Source: Opitutia bacterium
GTDB taxonomy: Bacteria; Verrucomicrobiota; Verrucomicrobiia; Opitutales; Opitutaceae
Assembly (NCBI GenBank): GCA_947474365.1
Contig: CANJIU010000029.1
Coordinates: 1 to 64,000, forward strand
Length of the DNA stretch: 64,000 nt
Direction of reading: 5' to 3'
Below are positions 15,963 to 26,200 of this stretch, in pieces. Position 1 is the first letter of the stretch. The number at the start of each line of letters is the position of its first letter. Under the pieces are notes generated by a model, which was not told the DNA's origin, ran no database searches, and worked only from the letters and a program-made list of their open reading frames with translations. Position numbers and translations under genes: made by a program.

Positions 15963-17807
15963 GTGTCGCGCTTCCCCTCTCTGCCTGTTGTACTCTGTGC
16001 CCTGATGGGCGCGCTGGTGTTCGGCGGCTGCGCTTCGGCCACGGATCCGGAGCCGCGCCCGCGGACCGTTTTGGCGCCTTCCACCACGCCGCGTGACGCC
16101 TACGTGCTGCTGTCGGGTGGTGGTACGCCGCTCAGCAACAACTACTCGCAGTACCTTCAGGCGCGGGCGTTGGCGGACTATTTCGGGCGTGAGCTGCCGG
16201 CCGAGTCGACCTGGGTTTTTTTCGGGGCCGGCAACCGCGATGACACCGCGCCGGTGCTCAGTGACGCGCGGCGGGAGATGAAGCAGGACGGCCTGATCGT
16301 GCAGTCGTGGTTGCCGGGAGCGCTGCCGCGGAACCGCCCGGCGACGAAAGAGAGTCTGTTGCGCGCGCTGCGCGACGAAATCCTCCCGACGGTGGCGGGA
16401 GGCGGGACGCTGCATTTGTTTGTCGGCGACCACGGTGAACTGGTTGGCAAGGACGAGAAGCGCGAAAGCGCGATCACGATGTGGCAGCTGAAACGCGGCC
16501 GGCGCCGTTCGACGGGTTGGTACACGGATGAAAAGGAAGTGCTCGGGGTCGCGGAGCTCCGGCAGGTGCTGGCGGCCGGGATCGGCAAGGGCCGGGTGGT
16601 CTTCTGCATGACGCAGTGCCATTCCGGGGGGTTTCACGAACTCGGCGTCGCGCGTGAGATGACGCCACCGCAGGCGTGGTTTTCAGCGCCGCCTTCCTGG
16701 GCGGGCGCGGGCGCACCCGGGTTGCGGCTGCGCGTCGCGGGCTTCACGGCGACGGACGAGGCCTCGATGGCTGCGGGCTGCGACGCGGATCCCGACCCGG
16801 AAAAATGGGCGGGTTACGAGCGATTTCTCCCGGAGAGCCTGATCGGGCTCGATCTCATGTCGGGTCAGCCCAAGGGCGTTGGCCGGCGTTCACTGGTGGA
16901 GGCGCACGAAGCCGCAGTGCTGGTCGACCACACGATCGACAAACCGCGGTCGACCTCGGAGCATTACTTGGAAAGCTGGGCGCGGCTGATCGAAACACGG
17001 CTCGCGACGACGTTGAGCGTGACGGCAAAGACGCAGCAGGCGGTCGCGGCGTTTCAACGCGCGGTCGACACCGGGCGGGTCGTCGCCCTCGACGACGCGT
17101 TGCGGGCGCGGGAGACGCAATTCGCAGGGTTCACCGCGCGGCTGGTCCGCGAGCTGCCGGAGGCGAGGCAGTTGCTCCAAGCCGGAAACCGGCAGCAGCT
17201 CGATGCCGTGATTCACGGCCGCGGCGAGCGCGGCGCGGGAGGAGCCGGCCCGGGTCGTGGCAACCGGCGCGCTGTGATGGCGGAGTTGCGCAAGACCTAC
17301 GCGGAGACGCTCCGTCCGGCGTGGAAGGCCGCGGTGCTCAGTGGGAGCGTGAGTGGCGTCAGCGGCGCGGTGCTGGCGTTCGAAAAGGACCTGATCGCAC
17401 TCGAGGAGGACGGGGAGGAGCTTCTCTTGCCGCGCGGGGGTAACGACACGCCTTTGCTCAACGAGATTTATTGGAGCTCCGGCCACGGCGAGCCGGCGAA
17501 ACTCGATCCGAAAAAAGCGGCCGCCCTGGCGCGCTGGGGAGCGGAACGTCGCCAGCGGATCGTGGCGTGGGGAAAAGCGTCCGCCGATCCGGCCGTGCGC
17601 GCGGCAGCGGAGAAGATTGGCCCCGGCCCGGTGTTTGAGGAAGAAGCGGCGAAACCGATCAGTCGGAAAACGGCGGCGGAACGCGTGCTGTTTTACCGCC
17701 GCGTGCTGGCCGCGTGGGATTTTCTGATTGCGATGGACGCGCAGCCGGCGCTGGCGGAATTGCGGACGTTGATCGAATTGGAGCAGACGCCGCTGCGGCG
17801 CGGCTGA
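15963..17807 (+). CDS. caspase-like (clan CD) peptidase lipoprotein
   Basis: About 614 residues from the GTG at 15963, chosen because it opens a lipoprotein signal peptide ending in the lipobox L-V-F-G-G-C; an ATG at 16005 is the alternative. Upstream in-frame sequence is antisense to dsbD. Residues ~40-300 resemble the caspase/legumain fold: a beta-strand YVLLSGGGTPLSNNYSQYL, the His157 motif LFVGDHGE, then VVFCMTQCHSGGF with Cys219 as candidate nucleophile, and GFTATDEAS after it. The His-then-Cys order after hydrophobic strands is the clan CD signature; subfamily (C13, C14) is not certain. The C-terminal ~300 residues are helical, without a recognised family. It would be anchored on the periplasmic face of a membrane. 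Divergent from dsbD; no partner gene is apparent. Confidence 0.65.
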   Translation: MSRFPSLPVVLCALMGALVFGGCASATDPEPRPRTVLAPSTTPRDAYVLLSGGGTPLSNNYSQYLQARALADYFGRELPAESTWVFFGAGNRDDTAPVLSDARREMKQDGLIVQSWLPGALPRNRPATKESLLRALRDEILPTVAGGGTLHLFVGDHGELVGKDEKRESAITMWQLKRGRRRSTGWYTDEKEVLGVAELRQVLAAGIGKGRVVFCMTQCHSGGFHELGVAREMTPPQAWFSAPPSWAGAGAPGLRLRVAGFTATDEASMAAGCDADPDPEKWAGYERFLPESLIGLDLMSGQPKGVGRRSLVEAHEAAVLVDHTIDKPRSTSEHYLESWARLIETRLATTLSVTAKTQQAVAAFQRAVDTGRVVALDDALRARETQFAGFTARLVRELPEARQLLQAGNRQQLDAVIHGRGERGAGGAGPGRGNRRAVMAELRKTYAETLRPAWKAAVLSGSVSGVSGAVLAFEKDLIALEEDGEELLLPRGGNDTPLLNEIYWSSGHGEPAKLDPKKAAALARWGAERRQRIVAWGKASADPAVRAAAEKIGPGPVFEEEAAKPISRKTAAERVLFYRRVLAAWDFLIAMDAQPALAELRTLIELEQTPLRRG

Positions 17808-17868
17808 TCCGCGCAACGGGGAGCACCGCGCTTGATTTGGGCGGAGGGGATCGGCACGTTCGGACGCA

Positions 17869-18861
17869 ATGAACACCCGTATCTTCGGCCGGACCGGCCG
17901 CAGCGTTGGCGAAGTGGGACTCGGCACCTGGCAGCTGGGCGCCGGGTGGGGCGACGTGAGCGAGGAGACGGCGATGGCGACCTTGCGCGCGGCGTGGGAT
18001 GCCGGCACGACGCTCTTCGACACGGCGGACGTCTACGGCATGGGGCGGGCGGAGACGCTCATCGGACGATTTCTGCGGGAGACGCCGGCGGCACGGAGCG
18101 GTGCCTATCTCGCGACGAAGCTTGGCCGATTCTCGCCTCCGGGCTGGCCGGCGAATTTCACCCGCGCTGGGATCCGCCAGCACACGGAGGCCTCGCTCCA
18201 GCGGCTTGGCGTCGAGGCCCTCGACCTCACCCAGCTGCATTGCGTGCCGTTCGATGTACTTAAGCAGGGCGAGGTGTTCGAGCACCTGCGCGAACTGAAG
18301 CGCGACGGGAAGATCCGCGACTTCGGCGTGAGCGTGGAGTCGATGGAGGAGGCGGACTTCTGCCTGCAACAGGACGGCGTTGCGGCGCTGCAGATCATCT
18401 TCAGCATTTTCCGGCAAAAACCGATTCACACGCTTTTCGCCGAGGCGAAGCGGCGGCAGGTGGCGCTGTTGGTGCGGCTGCCGCTCGCGAGCGGGCTGCT
18501 CGGGGGAAAGATGACCAAGGGCACGACGTTTCCGGCGAATGACCATCGCAACTTCAACCGCGACGGCGGGCAGTTCAACGTCGGCGAGACCTTTGCCGGC
18601 CTGCCCTTCGAAAAGGGAGTGGAACTCGCGGACGCGTTGAAACCGCTGGTGCCGGCCGGAGTCGCGATGAGCGATTTCGCGCTGCGCTGGTGCCTCGATT
18701 TCGACGCCGTGAGTGTAATCATCCCCGGGGCGAAAAATCCCGAGCAGGCGCGCGCCAATGCCCGCTCCTCCGCGCTTCCGCCGCTTGGGGCCGCGCTGCA
18801 CCGGCAACTCGCGGATTTCTACTCTCGCGAGGTCGCGGCGCACATCCGCGGGCCGTATTGA
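17869..18861 (+). CDS. aldo/keto reductase
   Basis: A 330-residue NADPH-dependent TIM-barrel oxidoreductase. The catalytic tetrad is visible: Asp51 and Tyr56 in FDTADVYGMGRAE, Lys84 in LATKLGRF, and His124 in TQLHCVPFD. The C-terminal coenzyme motif VIIPGAKNPEQARAN is present. There is no signal peptide, so it acts in the cytoplasm on an unknown carbonyl or sugar substrate. It begins 61 bp after the caspase-like gene on the same strand; a functional link is not evident. Confidence 0.9.
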   Translation: MNTRIFGRTGRSVGEVGLGTWQLGAGWGDVSEETAMATLRAAWDAGTTLFDTADVYGMGRAETLIGRFLRETPAARSGAYLATKLGRFSPPGWPANFTRAGIRQHTEASLQRLGVEALDLTQLHCVPFDVLKQGEVFEHLRELKRDGKIRDFGVSVESMEEADFCLQQDGVAALQIIFSIFRQKPIHTLFAEAKRRQVALLVRLPLASGLLGGKMTKGTTFPANDHRNFNRDGGQFNVGETFAGLPFEKGVELADALKPLVPAGVAMSDFALRWCLDFDAVSVIIPGAKNPEQARANARSSALPPLGAALHRQLADFYSREVAAHIRGPY

Positions 18862-18952
18862 GCGGTCGGGGACTCCCGGCAGTTTCGGTCCTGTCGTTTC
18901 GCGCCGTTGACACCTTTTCCGGCGTCTGAGCGTCTTGTGCGGTCTGTCCCAC

Positions 18953-21505
18953 ATGCTGCGCCTCCTCCGCTCCCTCACCCTTCTCGTCCTGCCCCTCGCG
19001 CCCCTCTGCGCCCAAAACGGCGACAAACGCGGTGAGGAGCAAAAACCGGTGCCGTCGCACATCCAGGTGCCGCCGGCTCCCGTGCTTACGCCGGCGCAGG
19101 AACTGGCGACGTTCAAGCTTGCGCCTGGATTTCACGCGGAGCTGGTCGCGGCCGATCCGTTGATCGGCGATCCCATTGCGCTGCAATTCGGGCCCGACGG
19201 CCGCGCCTGGGTGCTCGAGATGCGCGGCTACATGAACGACGCCGAGGGCAAGGGTGAGGACCAGCCCCTTTGTGCGATCGCCGTGCTGGAGGACACCGAT
19301 GGCGACGGACGTTACGACAAGCGCACCGTATTTGCCGACAAGCTGGTGATGCCGCGCGCGATCTCGCTCGTGGCGGACGGGCTGCTCGTGGGCGAACCGC
19401 CCCATCTCTGGTTCCTCCGCGACACCAATGGCGACGGCATCGCGGACGAAAAGACGGAGATCGCGTCCGACTACGGCAACACCACCAATCCCGAGCACAA
19501 CGCCAACGGCCTGATGTGGGCGATGGACAACTGGATCTACTCGGCGAACTTCACCAGCCGGTTTCACTACGAGGGCAACGGCAAGTTCACCCGCGAGCCG
19601 ACCGTCACGCGCGGGCAATGGGGCATCTCGCAGGACGACGCCGGCCGCATCTATTACAACAGCAACAGCGATCCGCTGCGGCATGACGCGCTGCCGACCG
19701 CCTACCTGAAACGTAACCCGGCGTTCACCGCCGCGGGCGCCAACGTTCCCATTGTGCCCAGCAATCTTCGCATCTGGCCGGGCCGCGTCACGCCCGGCGT
19801 CAATCGCGGCTACAAGACCCTCGACGAGCAGGGCAAGATCACCTCGATGACCGCGGCCTCGGGGCCGGTGGTGTATCGTGGCGCGCTCTTTCCAGCGGAA
19901 TTTCGCGGCGATGCCTTTGTGCCCGAGCCCTCGGCCAACCTGATCAAGCGGATCAAAATCACGGAGAAGGACGGCGTGCGCATCGGGGCCAACGCGTATG
20001 AGGGCACGGAGTTCTTCACCTCGACGGATGAGCGTTTCCGGCCGGTCAATCTCTTCAACGGGCCCGACGGCGCGCTCTACGTCGTCGATTTGTACCGTGG
20101 GATTCTGCAGCACCGGAAATACGTGACGTCGTTTCTGCGGCAGCAGATCGAGGAACGCGGACTCGCCAAGGGCATCGGCCTCGGGCGCATCTGGCGGATC
20201 GTGCCGGACGGAGCGCCGCGCGCGAATTTCAAGGACGTCGGTCTCGGGCGGGCGTCGGCGGTCGCGCTGGTGGAAAAACTGGGCGACGCCAATGGCTGGG
20301 TGCGCGACACGGCGCAACGGTTGCTGGTCGAGCGACGCGATCCGACGGCGACGCCGGCGTTGCGGGCGGCGGTGCTCAACGCGGCGAAACCGGCGGCGGC
20401 GCGGTTGCATGCGCTCTGGTCGCTCGACGGCATCGGTGGTGGCGCGCTCGATCCGGCGACACTGCTCGCGGCCCTCGGCGACAAGGACGGCCGCGTGGCG
20501 GCGACCGCCGTGCGGCTGAGCGAACGTTTTTTGCCAAAAGACCGCGAGGTCGCCACTCGGGTGGCCGCGCTCGTGAAGACGCGGAGCGAACCGGAGGTGC
20601 GGCTGCAATTGGCGCTCAGTCTTGGTGGAGCGGCGAATCCGGACGGAGATTCCGCTCTGCGCGATTTGGTCATCGTGGCGGGCCGTCAGCCGTATCTGGC
20701 CGACGCGGTGGTGAGCGGACTGGGCGGACGTGAAAACGGATTCGTTGAAATGCTCGTCGGAAGTCCCGCGGCCGCGGAGCGCAGCGGTGACACGCTGCGA
20801 TTTGCCACGAGTGCGATTCTCAAGTCGGGTGACGCGGAGAAAATCGAGCGGGTACTCGGCCTGGTCGGGGCGGACGCCACGCCTGATTGGGCGCGGGTGG
20901 CGATGCTGGAGGGGGTGCGGCACTTCTTGCCCAAGTCGCCCGATGGAAAGTCTTTTCCCGGCAAGCTGCCGTCGGAACCGAAAGCCCTGGTCGCGTTGGC
21001 GGCGAAAAAAGAGTCCGCCGCCGCGCCGGTGGCGACCCAGCTTCTCGGTCTTCTCTTATGGCCTGGTAAAGCCGGTGTGGTTGCCGCCGCGGTGCGTCCG
21101 CTCGCCAAACGTGAGCAAAAGCTGTTCGATCAGGGGAAGGCGCAGTTCGCGCTCGTGTGCGCGGCGTGTCACCAGCCGAATGGACAGGGGCTGGCGGGCC
21201 TTGCCCCTTCGCTGATTTATTCGAAGTGGGTGCTGGGCGATCCGCGGATTCTCGCCCGAATCGTACTGAATGGAAAAATCCGGGAAAACATGGTGATGCC
21301 GCCCTGGAAAGCCGCGTTTGATGACGAGAACATCGCTGCTGTGCTCACCTTTGTGCGCCGGTCCTGGGGTCATGAGGCGGAGCCGATCGACCCTGCCGTG
21401 GTGGCCGAAGCACGAAAGGATACCGCGACGCGGGATGAACCGTTCAGCGAGGCGGATTTGGCCGAACTGGCCCAGGAGCTTGGTCCGAGGCGGAAGCGGA
21501 AATAG
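18953..21505 (+). CDS. PVC-type membrane-bound dehydrogenase with HEAT repeats and cytochrome c domain
   Basis: An 850-residue exported protein of the family common in Planctomycetes/Verrucomicrobia. Start at the ATG at 18953 (signal peptide MLRLLRSLTLLVLPLAPLCA); a TTG six codons upstream is the alternative. Residues ~40-420 form the propeller-like dehydrogenase domain (ADPLIGDPIALQFGPDGRAWVLEM, EDTDGDG and DTNGDG acidic loops, FNGPDGALYVVDLYRG). A HEAT-like helical region covers ~430-700. The C-terminal cytochrome c domain has CAACH (~736-740) and a candidate distal Met in MVMPPW. It probably oxidises a sugar or alcohol and passes electrons to its haem; substrate unknown. A relative lies at 23270-26713. 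Confidence 0.88.
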   Translation: MLRLLRSLTLLVLPLAPLCAQNGDKRGEEQKPVPSHIQVPPAPVLTPAQELATFKLAPGFHAELVAADPLIGDPIALQFGPDGRAWVLEMRGYMNDAEGKGEDQPLCAIAVLEDTDGDGRYDKRTVFADKLVMPRAISLVADGLLVGEPPHLWFLRDTNGDGIADEKTEIASDYGNTTNPEHNANGLMWAMDNWIYSANFTSRFHYEGNGKFTREPTVTRGQWGISQDDAGRIYYNSNSDPLRHDALPTAYLKRNPAFTAAGANVPIVPSNLRIWPGRVTPGVNRGYKTLDEQGKITSMTAASGPVVYRGALFPAEFRGDAFVPEPSANLIKRIKITEKDGVRIGANAYEGTEFFTSTDERFRPVNLFNGPDGALYVVDLYRGILQHRKYVTSFLRQQIEERGLAKGIGLGRIWRIVPDGAPRANFKDVGLGRASAVALVEKLGDANGWVRDTAQRLLVERRDPTATPALRAAVLNAAKPAAARLHALWSLDGIGGGALDPATLLAALGDKDGRVAATAVRLSERFLPKDREVATRVAALVKTRSEPEVRLQLALSLGGAANPDGDSALRDLVIVAGRQPYLADAVVSGLGGRENGFVEMLVGSPAAAERSGDTLRFATSAILKSGDAEKIERVLGLVGADATPDWARVAMLEGVRHFLPKSPDGKSFPGKLPSEPKALVALAAKKESAAAPVATQLLGLLLWPGKAGVVAAAVRPLAKREQKLFDQGKAQFALVCAACHQPNGQGLAGLAPSLIYSKWVLGDPRILARIVLNGKIRENMVMPPWKAAFDDENIAAVLTFVRRSWGHEAEPIDPAVVAEARKDTATRDEPFSEADLAELAQELGPRRKRK

Positions 21506-21877
21506 GTTCACCGGAAGGCAGGCGTCTCGCGAAAGGTCTCGAAACTGGGTTTCTGGACACGGGAGACGTGACGTCCCCGTCGAGTTTCTCCGGCGACGCG
21601 GGGTGTCGCCGCTCTGGTAATCTCATGCTTGTAGTCGATGCCGTTTCCCGCATTTCCCAAGAGCGGGATGCGCCCCCACTGACGACCAAGGCTCTATCGG
21701 CTCGCCTTCCTGGGGTCGATACGTAGGACATGTGGGTCTACTCCGCATCAGACTACGCGACACCCGCAGTTGCAGTGTTTGGGCGGAAAAAGGCTAATTT
21801 ACTCCGTTTTGACCAAGCCACCGGCACAACATCCTTGGGCGAAGTACTATTCGGCGCGCGGCGTTGACCGGCCACCG
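21506..21877. other. intergenic region with dispersed repeat
   Basis: A 372-bp gap. Positions ~21559-21688 are related to 8163-8290 (shared GTCGCCGCTC, AATCTCATG and TGTAGTCGATG blocks; the hairpin of the other copy is degraded here). The rest shows no gene. The frame of the next gene stays open back to about 21770, so a longer N-terminus is possible but has no supporting signal. Confidence 0.65.
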
Positions 21878-23041
21878 ATGGCTGAACTCCCCACTCGGGC
21901 CCAGGCCCGGGCGCATGTGCGCAAGGCGGCGGCAGCGGCAGCGGCCAAGGTGCCGAAGGCCCCCGAGATGTCCGCGGATCTCGCCGCGGCTGTTGCGGCT
22001 GTCACAACCCACGTTGCGGTTCCAGGCAGCACGGCGGCGCCGTTCATCACCGCGACGCAGAAGGAGGCCGTCGCCCGGGAGCTCAAGCGCCGGGCCAAGG
22101 TTCGTCACGCAAAGCAGGTGTTGGTGGTGATCGCCGCCCTCGTCGTCTTGCAATTCGCGCTCGCCCGGCTGGTTTTCAACGCACCCACCGAGGTGGCGTT
22201 GCGCGAACACATCGCGAACCTGCCGGAGGAAGTCCTGCCGTTTTTCTCAAGCCTGCGGCAGCCACTTCAGACCGATGGCGTCGTCATCGCGCAGGCCGAT
22301 CAGATTGACGGCAATCACTATCGCTTTGTCGCCAGTGTCACGCTGCGGTTGCGCAAGCCGCTCTATGTGGCGGCGGCGACCAACGGCACGGTACAATACC
22401 GCCGGCTGCAGGACGCGCTGATTTCCGCCCGCGAACAGGACCTGCGCTTCAATCTTTTCTCCCAGGCCGATGCGATGGAGACGCCGGTTTTGCCGCTCCT
22501 TCTCCAGCAGTCACATCAGGCCGGGGAGGCAATTGTCGTTCGGGTGCCGTTCACCGCGCGGCGCTTCGGCTGGCAGTGGCGTTTGGATCCCGTGCAGATT
22601 GGGCTTCGCTCGGTGAACCGGGCCCTTGAGGGCGACAGTCTCGATCGTTACGACGACATTCCGTATCTCATTTACGGCGTGCCTTCGACCCTCGCGGACA
22701 TCCGTCAGCGGACGAGGCAGGCCAACCAATATGTGGTTGAGGTGACGAAGGCCATCCAGCGCCGCGCAAATGTTCAGGCAGTGGCGACGGTCCCGGCCAA
22801 ACCTCCGGTCGCGGAATCGGACGAGGCAACCGGCGATGCCAAGTCCGATGAGGATGAGGACGCTTCCCCGGTGGCCAAGCGACCGGTGCCCGACCCGAAT
22901 GCCCCGGCGATTGTGCGGCCCGCCTTCGATCCCAACGCCCCGGCGATTGTGCAACCGGCCTTTGATCCGAATGCCCCAGCCATCGTGGCACCAAGTTCGG
23001 GAAAATTATCCTTTAATCTGCCGTCGAGTTCCAAGCGCTGA
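21878..23041 (+). CDS. unknown single-pass membrane protein with C-terminal repeats
   Basis: A 387-residue protein from the ATG at 21878 (MAELPTRAQAR), chosen because the upstream frame overlaps repeat-containing intergenic DNA. Residues 1-75 are Ala/Lys-rich, one transmembrane helix lies at ~80-99, and ~100-300 form a folded, presumably periplasmic region with no family I recognise. The tail (~310-345) is acidic, followed by three 12-residue repeats D-P-N-A-P-A-I-V-x-P-x-x and a short end. The Ala-rich N-terminus and disordered tail suggest a structural or envelope role, but function is unknown. Confidence 0.75.
   Translation: MAELPTRAQARAHVRKAAAAAAAKVPKAPEMSADLAAAVAAVTTHVAVPGSTAAPFITATQKEAVARELKRRAKVRHAKQVLVVIAALVVLQFALARLVFNAPTEVALREHIANLPEEVLPFFSSLRQPLQTDGVVIAQADQIDGNHYRFVASVTLRLRKPLYVAAATNGTVQYRRLQDALISAREQDLRFNLFSQADAMETPVLPLLLQQSHQAGEAIVVRVPFTARRFGWQWRLDPVQIGLRSVNRALEGDSLDRYDDIPYLIYGVPSTLADIRQRTRQANQYVVEVTKAIQRRANVQAVATVPAKPPVAESDEATGDAKSDEDEDASPVAKRPVPDPNAPAIVRPAFDPNAPAIVQPAFDPNAPAIVAPSSGKLSFNLPSSSKR
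22892..22999 (+). repeat. 36-bp coding tandem repeat, three units
   Basis: Units 22892-22927, 22928-22963 and 22964-22999 each encode D-P-N-A-P-A-I-V-x-P-x-x. Third-position differences between units (GACCCGAAT, GATCCCAAC, GATCCGAAT) show they are not a very recent duplication. Confidence 0.9.
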
Positions 23042-23175
23042 GGGCGTCGGCGCTCTCCCCTGAGTTTTCCCCGGGAAGTACGAACGGCGGGGCCGGTGCA
23101 CCCGCGCGTTGTTCGGGCTTATCCGGATCAATTCATTCGAAGTGCGTTTCACCTCTGAAAAGAAATCCACTGAAT

Positions 23176-23250
23176 GGTGGAGCGAGTTGACCCCAACTCG
23201 CTTTGATCCGGTCGCTCTCGCAGAGCGGCTTGGGGTCAAGCCGCTCCACC
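23176..23250. repeat. REPIN-like double hairpin
   Basis: Two perfect 9-bp hairpins in inverted order: 23181-23202 (AGCGAGTTG-accc-CAACTCGCT) and 23224-23245 (AGCGGCTTG-gggt-CAAGCCGCT), framed by GGTGGAGCG/CGCTCCACC. Where the two hairpins differ, both sides of the stem have changed so that pairing is kept. It lies in the 228-bp gap between two convergent genes (23041 and 23270), where it could also act as a transcript end. Confidence 0.88.
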
Positions 23251-23269
23251 TCGACTGAATTCTTACGGG

Positions 23270-26200
23270 TTATTCCGCAGTCTTCGGGGCCGGCGGCAAT
23301 CCGCGGAGCGCACGAGGTTTGGTGTCGCTCTGAGATGCGTTTCCGTCCTTCAGACTGGCGATATACTCCACCACGTCGCGGAGCTGCGTCTTGGTGAGGA
23401 TCGTGCCGTAGATTTCGGGCATGCCCGAGGGAGCACCTTCCCGCTTCACAATGTCGGATTTTTTCACGTCGACGACCTTGTTGTCGGGGTTGCGGAGTGT
23501 GAGCGTGTCGCCGGTCTCCTTGGCGACGATTCCGGCGGCTACATCGCCGCTCCTGAGTGTGACGACAATCGTATCGAATCCCGGGGCGATTTTCGCGTTC
23601 GGCTTCACGACCGATTCGAGGAGATATTCGCGCGAATACTTGGCGCCGACTGCGGCAAGATTCGGGCCTGCATCGCCGCCCTCGCCGCCGGCGCGGTGAC
23701 ACCGGATGCAGGCGAGCACGGGCTGCGTCTCGAAGATGCGCTTGCCGCGCGCGGCGTCGCCGCCTGAGAGGGCGATGCGGTACGATGCGAGCGGATCGGT
23801 GCTGGCGGCGAGCGCGGCGTCGCGTTTTGCGATCAGGGCCTTGATCGCGGGTTCGTTGCGACGACCGGCGGCATTCAGCAATTCGAGCTGCACGGATTCC
23901 GGAATCTGGCCGGCATCGAGCGCGCGCATCTGTTCCAGCAGGAGCGCGCCGGCGCCCGGATGCCGGGAGACGCCGAGCGTGCGGTAGGCGGCCTTCTTTT
24001 CCTCGGTGTTGCCGTGGGCGACCAGATTGGCGACGACCGGCGCGGCGGTCTCGGGTGAGAGGCGCGAGGCGATTGGCAGAGCCGCGAGCCGCAGGGCGGA
24101 GGAGGACGAGGCGCCGGCGATTTTCACCGCCTCGGTGAGACGGGCATCCTTGATCTTGTCCAGCGTTGCGAGGGCGGAGGCGCGGGTGGCGCCGGATTGT
24201 TTTTCATCCTTCACCATGGCGAAAAGAGTGTCGGAAGCGCCCGCGACCTCGAGATCCTGCAGCGCGGTAAGCGCGGCCGCCTGCACCGCCGCGGGTGTGC
24301 CGGGAGCAAAGAGGGCTGGCGTTATCTTGGCGAGGGCGTTCACCGCGACGGAACGGTCGCGGGTCTTGGTGGCGGTCGGCCGGTAGATGCCGACGAGCCG
24401 GTCGCGTTGCAGCGGCTTCGGCCACTGGGCGAGCTGGGCGACCGACTCGGCGCGGGCTTTCGCGGGTGCATCCGGACGGGCCGCATAGGTGGCAAGCGCG
24501 GTGGCGTTGGCGGGCTGGCCGAGACGGAAATGGGCGTTGATCGCGCGGAACAACACCGGTTCGTCGGTGAGGTTGCGGTCGAGCAGCGCGGCGAGCGCGG
24601 GGAGGGCCTCGTTGATTGGGGCGTCGTTGATCGCGATCGCGGCCTCGCGGCTGATGTAGGAATCGGAGTCGCTGAGGAATCGCGCCACCTCCAGGCTTTT
24701 CAAACGCCGCAGTGCGAGGAGCACGCCGAGCCGCACGGCGGGCGACGAATCCGTGATCGCGGCCGTGAGCGCGGCGCGGTTTTCGCCACCCACCAAGCCC
24801 ATGACGAGCGCGTGGCGGAGAAAGGCGTCGTCGTTATTGTTGGCCGAAAGGGCGGCGAGCAGGGCGGGGGCGGCCGCGGAATGTTTCATTTTGGCGAGGC
24901 CCTGCGCGGCAAAGAATTTCACGCGGGTGCTCTCGTCCTTGAGTGCGGCGATAAACGCGGCGGCATCGCTGGCGACGTGGTGATCGCCGAGGACCTTCAC
25001 GGCCTGCGCGCGCACTTCGGCGTCGCTGTCCCGGAGCAGCGTGCGCACCGGCGCGAGCGCGTTCTTGTCTGTGCCGGCAAGTTGCCCGAGTCCCCAGATG
25101 GCGTGACGCCGGGCGAGGGCGGGGGAGCCGGCCTGCGTGGCGACGCCGGCGAAAACGCCCACGCTGTTGGCGCCGCGCTCGGCGAGGGTGAACTGCGCCT
25201 CGAGCCGCACGCGCCAGTCGGGATGCGCGAGGAGCCGCACGGTTTCCTCGGTGGACCGTTTCGTCCAGTCGCCGCCGATCAGCGCCTTCGTCTCCCAAAT
25301 GATCGCGTCATTCTGGTGCTTCGGATCGGAGATGGCGTAGATGCGGCCGCGCTTCGACTTCGGCCAGCCGTCGGCCCAGTCGGAGGTGTAGAGGCGCCCG
25401 TCCGGTCCGAACTTTACGTCGGTCGGAAGCGCAGAGGTGAGGAAGGGCTTGGCTTCGGCGATCTCGTAGGAGGCGCCCTTCGGCTTGACCTTGTAGGTGT
25501 AGACTCCGCTGCTGGAGATCGAGCCCTTGAAGTGCGTGACGAAAATCGAACCGGCGTAGGATGGGTTGAGGCCGGTGCCCGGGTAGTACTCGATGCCAGA
25601 GGGGCCGTCCTCGATGTTGCAGATCGGCGGGAGGAGGTATGCGGCCTGCCCGGGGTGGCGCTGATGCCAGAGGCGCTCGGTGTTCCACGGGCCGGCCTTG
25701 CCGAGCGGGGCGAATTGATAACCGATGCGCCAGCCGCTGTCGCCAAACTGGACGACGTGCACGAGGCGTTCCTCGTCGCCGTTGTCGCAGTCGTTGTCAC
25801 CGGTCAGCAGGTCGCCAAATTCGTTGAACACGAGCGACTGCGGATTGCGGAGGCCGGAGGCGAAGAGCTCCATCTGCGAGCCGTCGGGGTTGCAGCGGAA
25901 CACCGCGCCCGTGTCGGCGACGTCGATCACGCCGCCCTCCTTGGTCTTCACCGACGCGCCGCGGTCGCCGTTGCTGAAGTAGAGTTTGCCGTCGGGCCCG
26001 AAGACGAGGCCGTGCAGATCGTGGCCCGTGAAATTGAAACGCACGCCGTAACCGCGGCTGATCTCGGTGCGCGTCTCGGCCTTCTTGTCACCGGTGAACT
26101 GCCAGACGCTGGGAATGTTGGTGAAATACACCTTGCCGCGGCGGGCAAGGACGCCGGACGCGATGCCGTCGAGCGGTGAATTGAAGCCGTCGGCATAGAC

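Noticed and set aside
24197-26179. A 660-codon plus-strand frame opposite the large dehydrogenase.
   Set aside because: Gly/Arg/Ala-rich shadow of a conserved gene; no start signal.
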